From Sphingomonadales bacterium UBA2369 (GTDB lineage Bacteria; Pseudomonadota; Alphaproteobacteria; Sphingomonadales; Sphingomonadaceae), in contig DDTH01000006.1 in assembly GCA_002344055.1 (NCBI GenBank), positions 62,001 to 126,000 of the forward strand: a stretch of 64,000 bases of DNA. Reading direction: 5' to 3'. The position numbers were made by a program, and so were the translations under genes. The notes beneath the pieces were generated by a model that saw only the letters and a program-made list of their open reading frames with translations, had not been told where the DNA came from and made no database searches. Below are positions 43,833 to 52,930 of the stretch, in pieces (positions within the stretch are counted from its first letter, which is position 1; each line of letters begins with the position of its first letter).

Positions 43833-45466
43833 GCCTTCAGCGCCCGCTTCGTTGCGCGGCGCGCACGGAAGCGCCGGATGCCAGCGCCAAGGTCGAACGT
43901 TTCCCGGTACCAGTCGAACAGCAGCATTCCGCCCTGCACGTTCAGCGTGTGCGGGCCGCTGACGCCATCCAGACCGAGATAGCCGATGGCCCGTTCGCGA
44001 TACTCGCTCTGTGACAGCGTCTCGATCTCGAACGCGCGCAGGCCGTCGCCATAACCGCCCTCGAAATCCTGGCCGAGCCGGATCAGGCGGTCGCCGTCCC
44101 GCAAGATGCTGCCACCCATCCGGCCGCCGCGCGGCGAAACGAGAATGGGGCTGGCCGGATGCAGTTCGAACGGCGCGTCGATCGCGGGCGCGCTCCACAG
44201 GTAGAGCGTGTTGGAACCCGCCTCGTCCAGATTGCCGAACAGATAGACCCGCCCGTCATGCGCGATGAGCGTCGGGTCCAGCAGCGCCCGCCCGCCGGGC
44301 AGATCGAGCGCAAACGCGGCGACCATTTTGTCCCCATCGATCCGGTAAGCGGTGAGCGGCTGCCAGGAAGCCGTTTCCGGAATGACGACCTGCCCGGCAC
44401 CTTCGCCGAAGGTGAACGGGTAGGAGGCATGCCCGGCAAATCCGGACACGGCCTTATGTTCCTCATCCTCGATCAGCACGATCTCGCCGAGGCCGGTGCG
44501 GCGATTGAGCGCCTCGACCAGCAGACCGGGCGGGCGGGCGCTGAAGAAGGGATCGGCGTAAAAGGTGTAGCCCTGCGCCGCCTCGATCGTCTGCCAGGTC
44601 TCGCGCCCGGCAAAGCCCTCGCCCTCGAACAGCGCGACCGCACCCGCCGGCGGCGCCGGCGCGAGCGAAACCTGCCACTTCTTCTCGTACAGCGCGCCGT
44701 AGACGAGCCGCCCGGCCTTCTTCTTGCCCATGCGGAGCATGAATTTGGCGACATTGAGGTTCGACGGCAGCCGGCAATTGCGGCCGTTGCAGGGCTTGTC
44801 GAGGCTGACGCCGCCGATGGCGTTCCGGATCGCCTGATTGATGAGCAGAGGCGAGTGGCGGAACGCCTCGATCAGGGTCGCCTTGTAGCTGTAGGAATGG
44901 ACCTTGGTCTCGGCGAAGGCGACGACGCGGCCGGCGTCGAGCTTGTTGCCGATCACCTGCACGATCTGGCCCATCACCCCTTTGCCGTCGGCCGTTTCCC
45001 AGAAGCCGGCCGGGCGGCCGCGATAATGATCCGGGTCGCCATGATGGTAGGACAGGATCGGCACCGGCAGTTCGTCCGCAGGCGGCACCCTGAGCAGGCC
45101 GAGTCCGAATTTCAGGATGACGTCGAAACCGCCCTCGCGCAGCCGCTCGATGATATGCGTGGGCAGACGCTGCCAGACACCGTCATATTCGCTCTCGAAC
45201 TCGATCGTCTCGGCAATCCGTTTCGCACCGCCGCCGACCGGCACGCCGCGCGTCTCCGCATTGCGGACGCTCAGCAGGTTCAGCGCATAATAGAGACCGT
45301 GCTTCACCGCCTGCTTGCGGCGATGCGTATTGGTGCAGGAAAAGAGTGTGACCTCGTCGCAGCCCTCGACCGCATCCAGTGCGTCGCGGGCGAATTTCTG
45401 CACATGGCCGCCATCCGCGAAGACGGCGACCTTGAGCGGCGGTACTCGAGGGCTGGCCCCGGTCAG
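43829..45466 (-). CDS. Formyltransferase-like domain fused to a GH43-like (IPC glucosamine transferase N-terminal type) domain
   Basis: About 545 residues if started at CTG 45464-45466, which overlaps the upstream TGA as CTGA; no ATG/GTG/TTG exists before GTG 45403, yet the first beta strand (LKVAVFADGGH) lies upstream of that GTG. N-terminal ~220 residues resemble formyltransferases: SYHHGDPDHYRGRPAGFWE, with a later KLDAGRVV that supplies the Asp. The usual catalytic Asn before the His is replaced (SYHHG). C-terminal ~290 residues form a beta-propeller like the plant IPUT1/GH43-related domain (DPTLIAHDGRVYLFGN). By context it may modify an amino sugar. Confidence 0.7.
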   Translation of the reverse strand: MTGASPRVPPLKVAVFADGGHVQKFARDALDAVEGCDEVTLFSCTNTHRRKQAVKHGLYYALNLLSVRNAETRGVPVGGGAKRIAETIEFESEYDGVWQRLPTHIIERLREGGFDVILKFGLGLLRVPPADELPVPILSYHHGDPDHYRGRPAGFWETADGKGVMGQIVQVIGNKLDAGRVVAFAETKVHSYSYKATLIEAFRHSPLLINQAIRNAIGGVSLDKPCNGRNCRLPSNLNVAKFMLRMGKKKAGRLVYGALYEKKWQVSLAPAPPAGAVALFEGEGFAGRETWQTIEAAQGYTFYADPFFSARPPGLLVEALNRRTGLGEIVLIEDEEHKAVSGFAGHASYPFTFGEGAGQVVIPETASWQPLTAYRIDGDKMVAAFALDLPGGRALLDPTLIAHDGRVYLFGNLDEAGSNTLYLWSAPAIDAPFELHPASPILVSPRGGRMGGSILRDGDRLIRLGQDFEGGYGDGLRAFEIETLSQSEYRERAIGYLGLDGVSGPHTLNVQGGMLLFDWYRETFDLGAGIRRFRARRATKRALKA

Positions 45467-47451
45467 CGGCCGCTCGTCTGGGTATCGAGCCGCACGACAT
45501 TGTCCGGCGCGGCGGGGGCGCGTTCAGCTTCCTCCAGCGTGCCGCCATCGGGGGCGATCAACTCGCTCAGCTTCACGCGCACGGCTCTGGAATCGAGCGC
45601 CGACACCGCGCGGCGAAGCGCGTCGAGATGGCCTTCAAGCTGCGCCAGCGTCATCGAGCTTTCGCGCGCCATCTGGATGCCCGGATGCGCCGTATCCTGC
45701 GTATCCTCGCCGACGAACAATTCCTCGTAGAGCTTCTCGCCCGGCCTGAGGCCCACATATTCGATCGCGATGTCGCCGATCGGATTCTTCTCGTCGCGCA
45801 CGGTCATGCCGGACAGGGTGATCATGTTCCGCGCGAGATCGGCGATCTTCACCGGCTCGCCCATGTCCAGCACGAACACTTCGCCTTTCTCGGCCATGGC
45901 GCTGGCCTGCAGCACCAGCTGCGTCGCCTCGGGGATCGACATGAAGAAGCGGGTGATGTCGGTGTGCGTCACCGTCACCGGCCCGCCTGCCTTGATCTGC
46001 TCGCGGAAGCGCTGGACCACCGAACCCGAGCTGTCGAGCACATTGCCGAAGCGGACGATGCCGAACCGGGTTCCACAATCCCCACGCTCGGCGAAGGCCT
46101 GAACAATCAGCTCGGCGACGCGCTTCGTCGCGCCCATCACGCTCTTCGGCCGCACCGCCTTGTCGGTCGAGATCATGGTGAAGCGGGTCAGCTTCGCCTC
46201 ATAAGCCGCGCGCGCGAGCACCCAGGTGCCGAACACATTGTTGTCGACGCCGATCACCTCATTCCCCTCGAGCAGGGGCACATGCTTGTAGGCGGCGGCG
46301 TGATAGATGGTGTCGATGCCGTGCATGGCGATGACGCGGCGCACCATCGGCTCGTTCAGCATCGAACCCATCTGCGCGGCCAGCAGCGGCCGGTCGATCG
46401 CGGGCATCTCGTCGAGCGCCGCGAGCAATTCCTGTTCGATCCGGTACAGCGCGAACTCGCTGTGATCGAACAGAACCAGTTTGCGCGGCCGCGCGCGCAG
46501 CACCTGGCGGCAGATTTCCGAGCCGATCGACCCGCCAGCGCCGGTGACGAGAATGGTACGCCCGGCGACCGCCTCGCCGATCAGCTGACTCAGCGGCTCG
46601 ACGGTGGAGCGGCTGAGCAGGTCGCCCACGTCGATCGGCCGCAAATCGCTGATCGTGTAGCGGCCGGACAGGATTTCCTCGGGCGCGGGGATGGTGCGCA
46701 CCTGCAGGTTCAACTCGGTCAGCCGCGAGATGGCGGCCAAACGCTGGGTGCGTGTCGCCCGCGGCATGGCGAGCAATACCTCTTCGATCTCCATCGTCCG
46801 CACCAGATCGGCAAGCGCGGCAGGCGCGTAAATGGGCACGCCGGTGATCAGCTGGCCGTGCAGCTTGGGATCGTCCTCGATGAAGGCGACCAGATTCACA
46901 TCGCCGCGGCCGCGGATCGACTGGGACAGGCTGACGCCGGAGGTGTTGGCGCCGTAAATCGCGACCGCCCGCCCCTCGCGGCGGCCCTTCGCCGTGCCGC
47001 CTTGCCACGCCAGTTCCAGCAGCTGTGACATGACATAGCGGCCGAGGAACATCAGCAGGAAGGCGAAGACGCAATAGATGATGCCGACCGAGCGCGGCAC
47101 CATGATCTCCACCCCGGCAAAGGTGATCTCCGCCTGAATCAGGAAGATCATGATCACCCAGGTCGCGGCGGCGATCGCGGCGGCGGCGAAGATGCGGCCG
47201 ACCGCGCGCATATCGAAATAGCGCAGCACCAGCTGGTAGACCGCGAGCTGATGCAGGGCGATGATGCCGGCGCAGATGGAGACGAACGCCGCCGCGAGCA
47301 TCACCGCATCGGTGGGGAAATAGAGGTTGCCCAGCCGGGCGGTGAAGGCCGCCCACAAAGCGAGCGCCATCGCCGCGAAATCGAAGACGATCAGGATCAG
47401 GTTCTTGCGGCCCCGGTCCAGCATCGTTGCGCGTTTGACGATGTTCAGCAT
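45463..47451 (-). CDS. Membrane nucleotide-sugar 4,6-dehydratase (WbpM/PglF/CapD family)
   Basis: 662 residues. Four or five N-terminal helices (~20-140), a CoA-binding-like first Rossmann domain (AVAIYGANTSGVSL), then the catalytic SDR domain with VTGAGGSIGSE, MISTDKAVRPKSVMGATKR and the C-terminal LRPGEKLYEELF. Ser-x-Met-x3-Lys replaces the usual Tyr/Lys pair, as known for WbpM-type enzymes. Converts UDP-GlcNAc to the 4-keto-6-deoxy sugar, the precursor of QuiNAc, FucNAc or bacillosamine. It heads a minus-strand pair with the formyltransferase-like gene. Confidence 0.94.
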   Translation of the reverse strand: MLNIVKRATMLDRGRKNLILIVFDFAAMALALWAAFTARLGNLYFPTDAVMLAAAFVSICAGIIALHQLAVYQLVLRYFDMRAVGRIFAAAAIAAATWVIMIFLIQAEITFAGVEIMVPRSVGIIYCVFAFLLMFLGRYVMSQLLELAWQGGTAKGRREGRAVAIYGANTSGVSLSQSIRGRGDVNLVAFIEDDPKLHGQLITGVPIYAPAALADLVRTMEIEEVLLAMPRATRTQRLAAISRLTELNLQVRTIPAPEEILSGRYTISDLRPIDVGDLLSRSTVEPLSQLIGEAVAGRTILVTGAGGSIGSEICRQVLRARPRKLVLFDHSEFALYRIEQELLAALDEMPAIDRPLLAAQMGSMLNEPMVRRVIAMHGIDTIYHAAAYKHVPLLEGNEVIGVDNNVFGTWVLARAAYEAKLTRFTMISTDKAVRPKSVMGATKRVAELIVQAFAERGDCGTRFGIVRFGNVLDSSGSVVQRFREQIKAGGPVTVTHTDITRFFMSIPEATQLVLQASAMAEKGEVFVLDMGEPVKIADLARNMITLSGMTVRDEKNPIGDIAIEYVGLRPGEKLYEELFVGEDTQDTAHPGIQMARESSMTLAQLEGHLDALRRAVSALDSRAVRVKLSELIAPDGGTLEEAERAPAAPDNVVRLDTQTSGR

Positions 47452-47482
47452 CGATTACCCCTTGCCGGTGACGCTCCCGCGA

Positions 47483-48706
47483 TCAGCCGGCCACAGCCTT
47501 GATGATAGCAGCGAGCCGCCCGGCCCGTTGCTCAACCAGATCAGTACGCAGCGTGGGATGAACCTCGACCATCAGCGCATTGCCGCTCATCCGCCGCGCG
47601 ACCGGGCAATCCGGCGCGGGCAGAGCGGCAAAGGCTTCCTCGCGGTACATCTCGCTGCACGACCCCGAAAAAAGGCGAATGCCCTCCGCCGCCGCTTGCT
47701 GCAGGATCTGCGCGCGCAGCCGGGCGGCGTCCGCCTCCGCCGCCTCAAGATAGAAATAGAATTTGTAGAAGGCGTGACGCAGCCGCGCATCGGGCATCGG
47801 CACGCTGATGCCAGATACTCCTTCCAGCGCCGCCGCCCAGATCGCGGCATTGCGGGTGCGCGCCTCGGTCCAGGCATCGAGCTTGGCCAGCTGGGCGATG
47901 CCGATCGCCGCTTGCGGGCCGGTCAGCCGCCAGTTCGTGCCGACGCTGTCATGCACCCATTTGAACACGCCCGGATTGGTGGCCGGCGCAGCCATCTTCG
48001 CGCGATTCTTGCCATGATCCTTGAACGACCACGCCCGCGCCGCCGCAGCCTCATCGCGGATCGAGATGTAGCCGCCCTCGCCACCGGTCGAGATGATCTT
48101 GTCCTGACAGAAGGAAAAAGCCGCCGCGTCGCCGAAATCACCGACGCTGCGTCCGTCGATCGTCGCGCCATGCGCCTGCGCGCAATCCTCGATCACCTTG
48201 ATACCGCGCGGGGCGGCGAGCGCCATCAGCCCCTCGATATCGACGGGCCAGCCGGCGAGATGGACCGGGATGATCGCCTTCGTGCGGGCGTTGATCAGCG
48301 GCGCGACGGTGGCGGGCGAGATGTTGCCGCTGTCCGCCTCGACATCGGCGAAGACCGGGGTCGCGCCGAGCAGCATGACGCAGAAGGCCGACGCCACGAA
48401 CGAGCGCGGCGTCACGATCACTTCGTCGCCCGGGCCGATGCCGAACGCCTTGAGGATCAGTTCCAGCGCGACCGAACCATTAGCCAAAGCGATGCCGGGA
48501 CCGCCGCCGAACTTCGCCTCGCAGGCGCGTTCGAACGCGAATACCTCCGGGCCGGTCCATTGGTTGACCTTGCCCGAGCGCAGGACGCGCGCGACGGCCT
48601 CGATCTCATCCTCGGCGAATGTGGGCCATGCCTCGTCGGCGCGCGGCGAAAGATCCTCTCGCGGCGTCGACAGGACGCTCGCTCCAATACTCGTCGCGGC
48701 GGTCAC
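47483..48706 (-). CDS. PLP-dependent DegT-family aminotransferase, probable 4-keto-sugar type
   Basis: 407 residues. PLP features: VIEDCAQAHGATIDG (Asp) and FSFCQDKIISTGGEGGYIS with the lysine in the QDK block. HLAGWPVDIEGL and KDHGKNRAKM are typical of PglE/WbgX-like enzymes that aminate UDP-4-keto-6-deoxy-GlcNAc. The genes on either side (WbpM-type dehydratase, PglC-like transferase) fit that assignment. Start ATG 48706 gives a poorly conserved 25-residue lead before EAWPTFAEDE. Confidence 0.9.
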   Translation of the reverse strand: MTAATSIGASVLSTPREDLSPRADEAWPTFAEDEIEAVARVLRSGKVNQWTGPEVFAFERACEAKFGGGPGIALANGSVALELILKAFGIGPGDEVIVTPRSFVASAFCVMLLGATPVFADVEADSGNISPATVAPLINARTKAIIPVHLAGWPVDIEGLMALAAPRGIKVIEDCAQAHGATIDGRSVGDFGDAAAFSFCQDKIISTGGEGGYISIRDEAAAARAWSFKDHGKNRAKMAAPATNPGVFKWVHDSVGTNWRLTGPQAAIGIAQLAKLDAWTEARTRNAAIWAAALEGVSGISVPMPDARLRHAFYKFYFYLEAAEADAARLRAQILQQAAAEGIRLFSGSCSEMYREEAFAALPAPDCPVARRMSGNALMVEVHPTLRTDLVEQRAGRLAAIIKAVAG

Positions 48707-48736
48707 AAGGCTTCCCCGGCAAATGGCTGGCGCGCC

Positions 48737-49363
48737 TTACTCCGATTGCCCCGGCAAGGGAAGCACGGGCGGTGGCGGCGGGCTGCCCATGAATTCGCTC
48801 ATCGTCGCCTCGCCTTCGGCGCTGATCCCGCGCGGGCGGACGATTTGCCAGGCGGTCATGGCAATGATCTTTAGGTCGAGCCGGAACGAGCGATTGTCGA
48901 CATACCAGGTGTCGAGCGCGAATTTCTCCTCCCAGCTGAGCGCATTGCGTCCGTTCACCTGCGCCCAGCCGGTCAGGCCGGGGCGGACATCGTGCCGCCG
49001 CGCCTGTTCGGGCGTATAGCGTTCCAGATATTGCATCAGCAGCGGGCGGGGACCGACCAGGCTCATGTCGCCTTTCAAGATGTTCCACAGTTCCGGCAGC
49101 TCATCCAGGCTGGTGCGGCGGAGGAACTTGCCAGTGCGCGTCAGGCGCTGCGCGTCCGAAGCGACCCCGCCACCGCCCGTATCGGCACGCATCGTCCGGA
49201 ACTTCAGCATGTCGAACGGCTTGCCGCCCCGGCCCGGGCGTGTCTGGCGGAACAGGATGGGGCGGCCCATCGTGGCCAGCACCACGACGGCGACGATCAG
49301 GAAGACGGGCGACAGCAGGATCAGGCCGAGCGCGGAGACGATGATGTCGAGCAGCCGCTTCAT
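48737..49363 (-). CDS. Undecaprenyl-phosphate phosphoglycosyl transferase (PglC-like)
   Basis: 208 residues, the monotopic small form. One N-terminal re-entrant helix (LLDIIVSALGLILLSPVFLIV), then FRQTRPGRGGKPF, KFRTM, TSLDELPELWNILKGDMSLV with the catalytic Asp-Glu, GPRPLL and PGLTGWAQVNGRN. It starts glycan assembly by moving sugar-1-phosphate onto undecaprenyl phosphate. A poly-proline tail (SPPPPPVLPLP) follows the family domain. Overlaps the upstream glycosyltransferase gene by ATGA. Confidence 0.95.
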   Translation of the reverse strand: MKRLLDIIVSALGLILLSPVFLIVAVVVLATMGRPILFRQTRPGRGGKPFDMLKFRTMRADTGGGGVASDAQRLTRTGKFLRRTSLDELPELWNILKGDMSLVGPRPLLMQYLERYTPEQARRHDVRPGLTGWAQVNGRNALSWEEKFALDTWYVDNRSFRLDLKIIAMTAWQIVRPRGISAEGEATMSEFMGSPPPPPVLPLPGQSE

Positions 49364-50475
49364 AGCCCTGCCAGTTCGAGGATCGCTTCGTTGACGCGAT
49401 GAACGTCGAACTTTTCCTCGGCGATGCGGCGCGATTCCCGGCCCATTCGATCGGCCAGATCCGGCTCGGCGATGAACCGCTCCATCGCCTTTGCCAGCGG
49501 CTCAGCCTCGCGAACCGGTACCAGCAGACCGTTGATGCCATCGGCCACCGTCTCGCGACAGCCGGGAACGTCGGTGGTGACGATCGGGCGGCCCATCGCC
49601 ATGGCCTCCAGCGAGGAGCGCGGCGTTCCTTCGCGATAGGAAGGGAGCACATAGATTCGCGCCGCCGCGATGGCGGGCCGCACATCGTCCATCCTGCCGA
49701 GGAATTCGACCGCGCCCGCCCAGCCATCGACCTCTGCCTGGGTGATGCCGTCCGGCGAAGGGTCCAGATAGCCGACCAGTTGGAAGCGCGCCTCCGGATG
49801 CGTCGCTTTCACCATCGCCGCCGCCGCCGCATATTCGCGCACGCCCTTGTCGCCGAGCAGCCGCGCAATCATCAGGAAGACGGGCGCTCCCGGCAGCGGC
49901 GCGGGTTCGAAGCGCGCCAGATCGATGCCCGAACCATTCACGACCGCGGCATCGTCGCGCTTCAGAATGCCGGCGGCGCGAAAGAAGGCGCGATCGTCGG
50001 GATTCTGGAAGATGACAGACGAAGCCTTCTTCAGCGCGCGCTTGTAAAGCAACGTCGCGACCACCCGGCTAAGCCGGCGTTTGAGTCCGCCGCCGTCGGT
50101 GAAGGCGAAGCCTAGCCCGGTGATCAGGGCGACGATGTTCGGCACTTTCGCCCGCGCCGCCGCCAGCGTGCCAAGCGTGACCGGCTTGATGGTGTAGGCG
50201 ATCACCGCCTGCGGTTGCAGCCGCCGGAACGCCGCCTCGAGCGCCCGGATCGTCCCCATCGTCGCCGTCGGCGACATGCTGGCATTGTCGAGCGCGATCT
50301 CCTGCGGGGTCGCGCCAAGCGCGCGAACGGCTGCATCGGTGTCGGCCTCGATCCGCGGCGCCATCGCGATCACGTCATAGCCACGCCGCACCAGTTCGGC
50401 GATCAGCGGCCCGCGAAACAGGATCAGCGACGGCGCATAGGATCCAAGCACCACCACCCTGGGCTTGCCGGTCAC
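49360..50475 (-). CDS. Glycosyltransferase family 4, PglA-like second transferase
   Basis: 371 residues, GT-B. The N-terminus VVVLGSYAPSLILFRGPLIAEL and the central YTIKPVTLGTLAA and GLGFAFTDGG are typical of the GT4 enzymes that follow PglC (PglA/WbpX-like). The C-terminal sugar-nucleotide site contains LPSYREGTPRSSLEAMAMG and TTDVPGCRETV. It probably adds the second sugar to the lipid-linked primer. Downstream of the polymerase-like gene with a four-base overlap. Confidence 0.92.
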   Translation of the reverse strand: MTGKPRVVVLGSYAPSLILFRGPLIAELVRRGYDVIAMAPRIEADTDAAVRALGATPQEIALDNASMSPTATMGTIRALEAAFRRLQPQAVIAYTIKPVTLGTLAAARAKVPNIVALITGLGFAFTDGGGLKRRLSRVVATLLYKRALKKASSVIFQNPDDRAFFRAAGILKRDDAAVVNGSGIDLARFEPAPLPGAPVFLMIARLLGDKGVREYAAAAAMVKATHPEARFQLVGYLDPSPDGITQAEVDGWAGAVEFLGRMDDVRPAIAAARIYVLPSYREGTPRSSLEAMAMGRPIVTTDVPGCRETVADGINGLLVPVREAEPLAKAMERFIAEPDLADRMGRESRRIAEEKFDVHRVNEAILELAGL

Positions 50476-51644
50476 GCCGGTACCGGCCTCTCCCGCCGTC
50501 GCCGCGCACGAACCGGCAAAGCGATCTTGCTGGTCGCGATCAGCGCGGCAAAAATCATCAGGATGGCCGGCATCATCATCATCTTCTGCCGCAGGCCGAG
50601 ACCGACATTGTAATAAGTCAGCGAGAGCATCATCGTCACCAGAAAGGCGAAGAAGACCGCATAGCGAACCACCAAGGTGCCGGTGAACAGCTTCCGGAGC
50701 CAGCCGAAGCGATAGATGAAATAGCCGAAGATGCCGACCAGCACGAGATTCTCGAACGATGCGATAAGGCCTTCGAACCCGCCTGCGTCGAAGAAAAACG
50801 GCCGGAACAGCAGACTGAGCATAGCGACCGGAAGCGGCAGGCCAACGGCGGCCGTTCCGCCTTCCATCTTGGCAGCCGCCCTGGATTGGCGGGCCAGGAA
50901 GTCACCGACCGCCTCGGCGCTGCCGATGTCGATCCGGTAGGTGTCGTAGAGCGTACCCGCGACGAGCACGACGCCGACGGCGGCAAGACCTGCGAGCATC
51001 AGTTTCGCAAGGCCCTTCGTCTCGCGATCCATCAGGATCGCCGCGGCGAGCGCCGCAACCGCGAGAATGCCGATGTGCGGGCGAAACAGGGTCATGATCA
51101 CGACGCCGATCGCGAAGGTCAGCCAGCGCTCCCGGATTCGGATCGTCGCCCAGCCGCACATCGCCGCGCCAAGGAAAAGAAAGCCGTCCTTGCCGATAAA
51201 CGCGGTCCAGAAATGCAGGCCCGGCAGGAACAGCAGGAGAAAGAGCCGTTTGTCGAATGGCGCGCGCGCAAGGGTATGAATGTCCTCGAATGCCCGCATC
51301 AGATATATGGCACCCCAGGTTCCAGCGGCCTGGAACAGCAGGAAATAGTCCAGATAGGTGCCGCCGAACCATTCCTTCAGACCCTGCACGACCCAGATCA
51401 CGAACTGCGTGTTTAGGGCGAAGCCGCGCTGATAGAAATCGTAGCGGTCGTAATAGTAGAGCGCCGCGTCGGTCGTGCCGGTCTGCGCCCATTCGTGGAA
51501 ATAGATGCCGGTCGCGGTCTGCAGTGCCGCCAGCAAAAGGGCCACGCTCACCCGGGTGATGCCCCGCTCGCGACCAGACACCATGAATACCGCCGCGAAG
51601 CCGATCGCGATGCCGAACCAGCCGACGAGGGTAATCGGCATCAT
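50472..51644 (-). CDS. Multispanning membrane protein, probable repeat-unit polymerase (Wzy/EpsG-like)
   Basis: 390 residues with about ten hydrophobic helices, beginning ITLVGWFGIAIGFAAVFMV. A periplasmic-type loop near 60-95 contains DRYDFYQRGFALNTQFV, and a second loop carries LFLPGLHFWTAFIGKDG, a segment seen in EpsG/Wzy-like polymerases. No certain family motif, so the call rests on topology and on its place first in the gt-pglC run. The 224 bases upstream to the UDP-glucuronate epimerase contain nothing recognisable beyond two copies of CCGCAACCCTTG. Confidence 0.7.
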   Translation of the reverse strand: MMPITLVGWFGIAIGFAAVFMVSGRERGITRVSVALLLAALQTATGIYFHEWAQTGTTDAALYYYDRYDFYQRGFALNTQFVIWVVQGLKEWFGGTYLDYFLLFQAAGTWGAIYLMRAFEDIHTLARAPFDKRLFLLLFLPGLHFWTAFIGKDGFLFLGAAMCGWATIRIRERWLTFAIGVVIMTLFRPHIGILAVAALAAAILMDRETKGLAKLMLAGLAAVGVVLVAGTLYDTYRIDIGSAEAVGDFLARQSRAAAKMEGGTAAVGLPLPVAMLSLLFRPFFFDAGGFEGLIASFENLVLVGIFGYFIYRFGWLRKLFTGTLVVRYAVFFAFLVTMMLSLTYYNVGLGLRQKMMMMPAILMIFAALIATSKIALPVRARRRRERPVPA

Positions 51645-51868
51645 GCGGCCCTTGCGCGGCCGCCGGCAGCGAGGCGGCGCGGGCCACGCCGCCGCGATAT
51701 CTCAGGGCGCGGATTGTTCGGATCGATCATGCGGGACTTCGATGGCTGGCGGCTCACCCGTGCCTTTAGCCCCAGCGGCGCGGAGGGCGCAATAACGCCC
51801 GCAACCCTTGGCACCACCCGGACCGCACGATAAGCGAGGGCCATCCGCAACCCTTGCAGAAGGTCCAG

Positions 51869-52864
51869 ATGGCAATCCTCGTTACCGGCGCGGCCGGCTT
51901 CATCGGTTTCAATGTCGCGAGGAGATTGCTCGAGCGGGGTGACGAGGTCGTCGGAATCGACAATCTCAACGATTATTACAGCACAGCCTTGAAACAGGAC
52001 CGGCTCGCCGAACTGGCGCGGATGGGCGAGCGCTTCCGCTTCCACCGCCTCGATTTCTCCGACGGCCGCAAGCTGGAGGAGGCGCTGGGCAACGAGGCGT
52101 TCGACCGCATCGTCCACCTGGGGGCGCAGGCCGGGGTGCGCTATTCGATCGATCATCCGCAGGTTTACGCCCAATCCAATCTGGTCGGCCACCTGAACAT
52201 GCTGGAGCTGGCGCGGCACCGGGCGGTGGCGAATCTGGTCTACGCCTCCTCTTCCTCCGTCTATGGCGGCAACGACACACTGCCCTTCCGGGTCGAGGAC
52301 CGGGTCGATCATCCGCTGTCGCTCTACGCCGCGACCAAGAAAGCGGACGAATTGATGAGCGAGACCTACGCCCATCTCTACCGGCTGCCGCAAACGGGCC
52401 TGCGCTTCTTCACCGTCTATGGGCCGTGGGGGCGGCCGGACATGGCGATGTGGCTGTTCACCAAGGCGATCCTGGAAGGTCGCCCGATCGACGTGTTCGG
52501 TGAAGGCAATATGCGCCGCGACTTCACCTATATCGACGACATCGTCACCGGCATCGTCGCCTGCCTGGACAATCCCCCCCCGGACGACGGCGCGGAGAAA
52601 GCGGGCGGCAGCACGAGTCCGCACCGGCTCTACAATATCGGCAACAACAAGTCGGAAGAACTGACCCGCATGATCGGCCTGATCGAGGCGGCCTGCGGGC
52701 GCGAGGCGGAGAAGCGTCTGCTGCCGATCCAGCCCGGCGACGTGCGCGACACTTATGCCGATATCAGCGCGATCCAGCGCGACCTGGGCTTCGCGCCCGC
52801 GACCTCCATCGACGAAGGGGTGCCGCGCTTCGTTCAATGGTATCGCGACTATCACCGCGTCTAG
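51869..52864 (+). CDS. UDP-glucuronate 4-epimerase
   Basis: 331 residues from ATG 51869. GAAGFIGFNVARRLLERGDEV, then IDNLNDYYSTALKQDRL, AQAGVRYSIDHPQVY, SSSSVYGGN, and YAATKKADELM with the Tyr/Lys pair. This set is diagnostic of GAE/CapI enzymes that interconvert UDP-GlcA and UDP-GalA. An in-frame TTG five codons upstream is less likely. Divergent from the polymerase-like gene, it closes the polysaccharide locus on its right side. Confidence 0.93.
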   Translation: MAILVTGAAGFIGFNVARRLLERGDEVVGIDNLNDYYSTALKQDRLAELARMGERFRFHRLDFSDGRKLEEALGNEAFDRIVHLGAQAGVRYSIDHPQVYAQSNLVGHLNMLELARHRAVANLVYASSSSVYGGNDTLPFRVEDRVDHPLSLYAATKKADELMSETYAHLYRLPQTGLRFFTVYGPWGRPDMAMWLFTKAILEGRPIDVFGEGNMRRDFTYIDDIVTGIVACLDNPPPDDGAEKAGGSTSPHRLYNIGNNKSEELTRMIGLIEAACGREAEKRLLPIQPGDVRDTYADISAIQRDLGFAPATSIDEGVPRFVQWYRDYHRV

Positions 52865-52930
52865 CCTGCCTTTCAGCCGCGCGGCGATGATGGTAAGCGG
52901 TGGACAGGTCCGCGGCGCGCCGGGAGCGGC

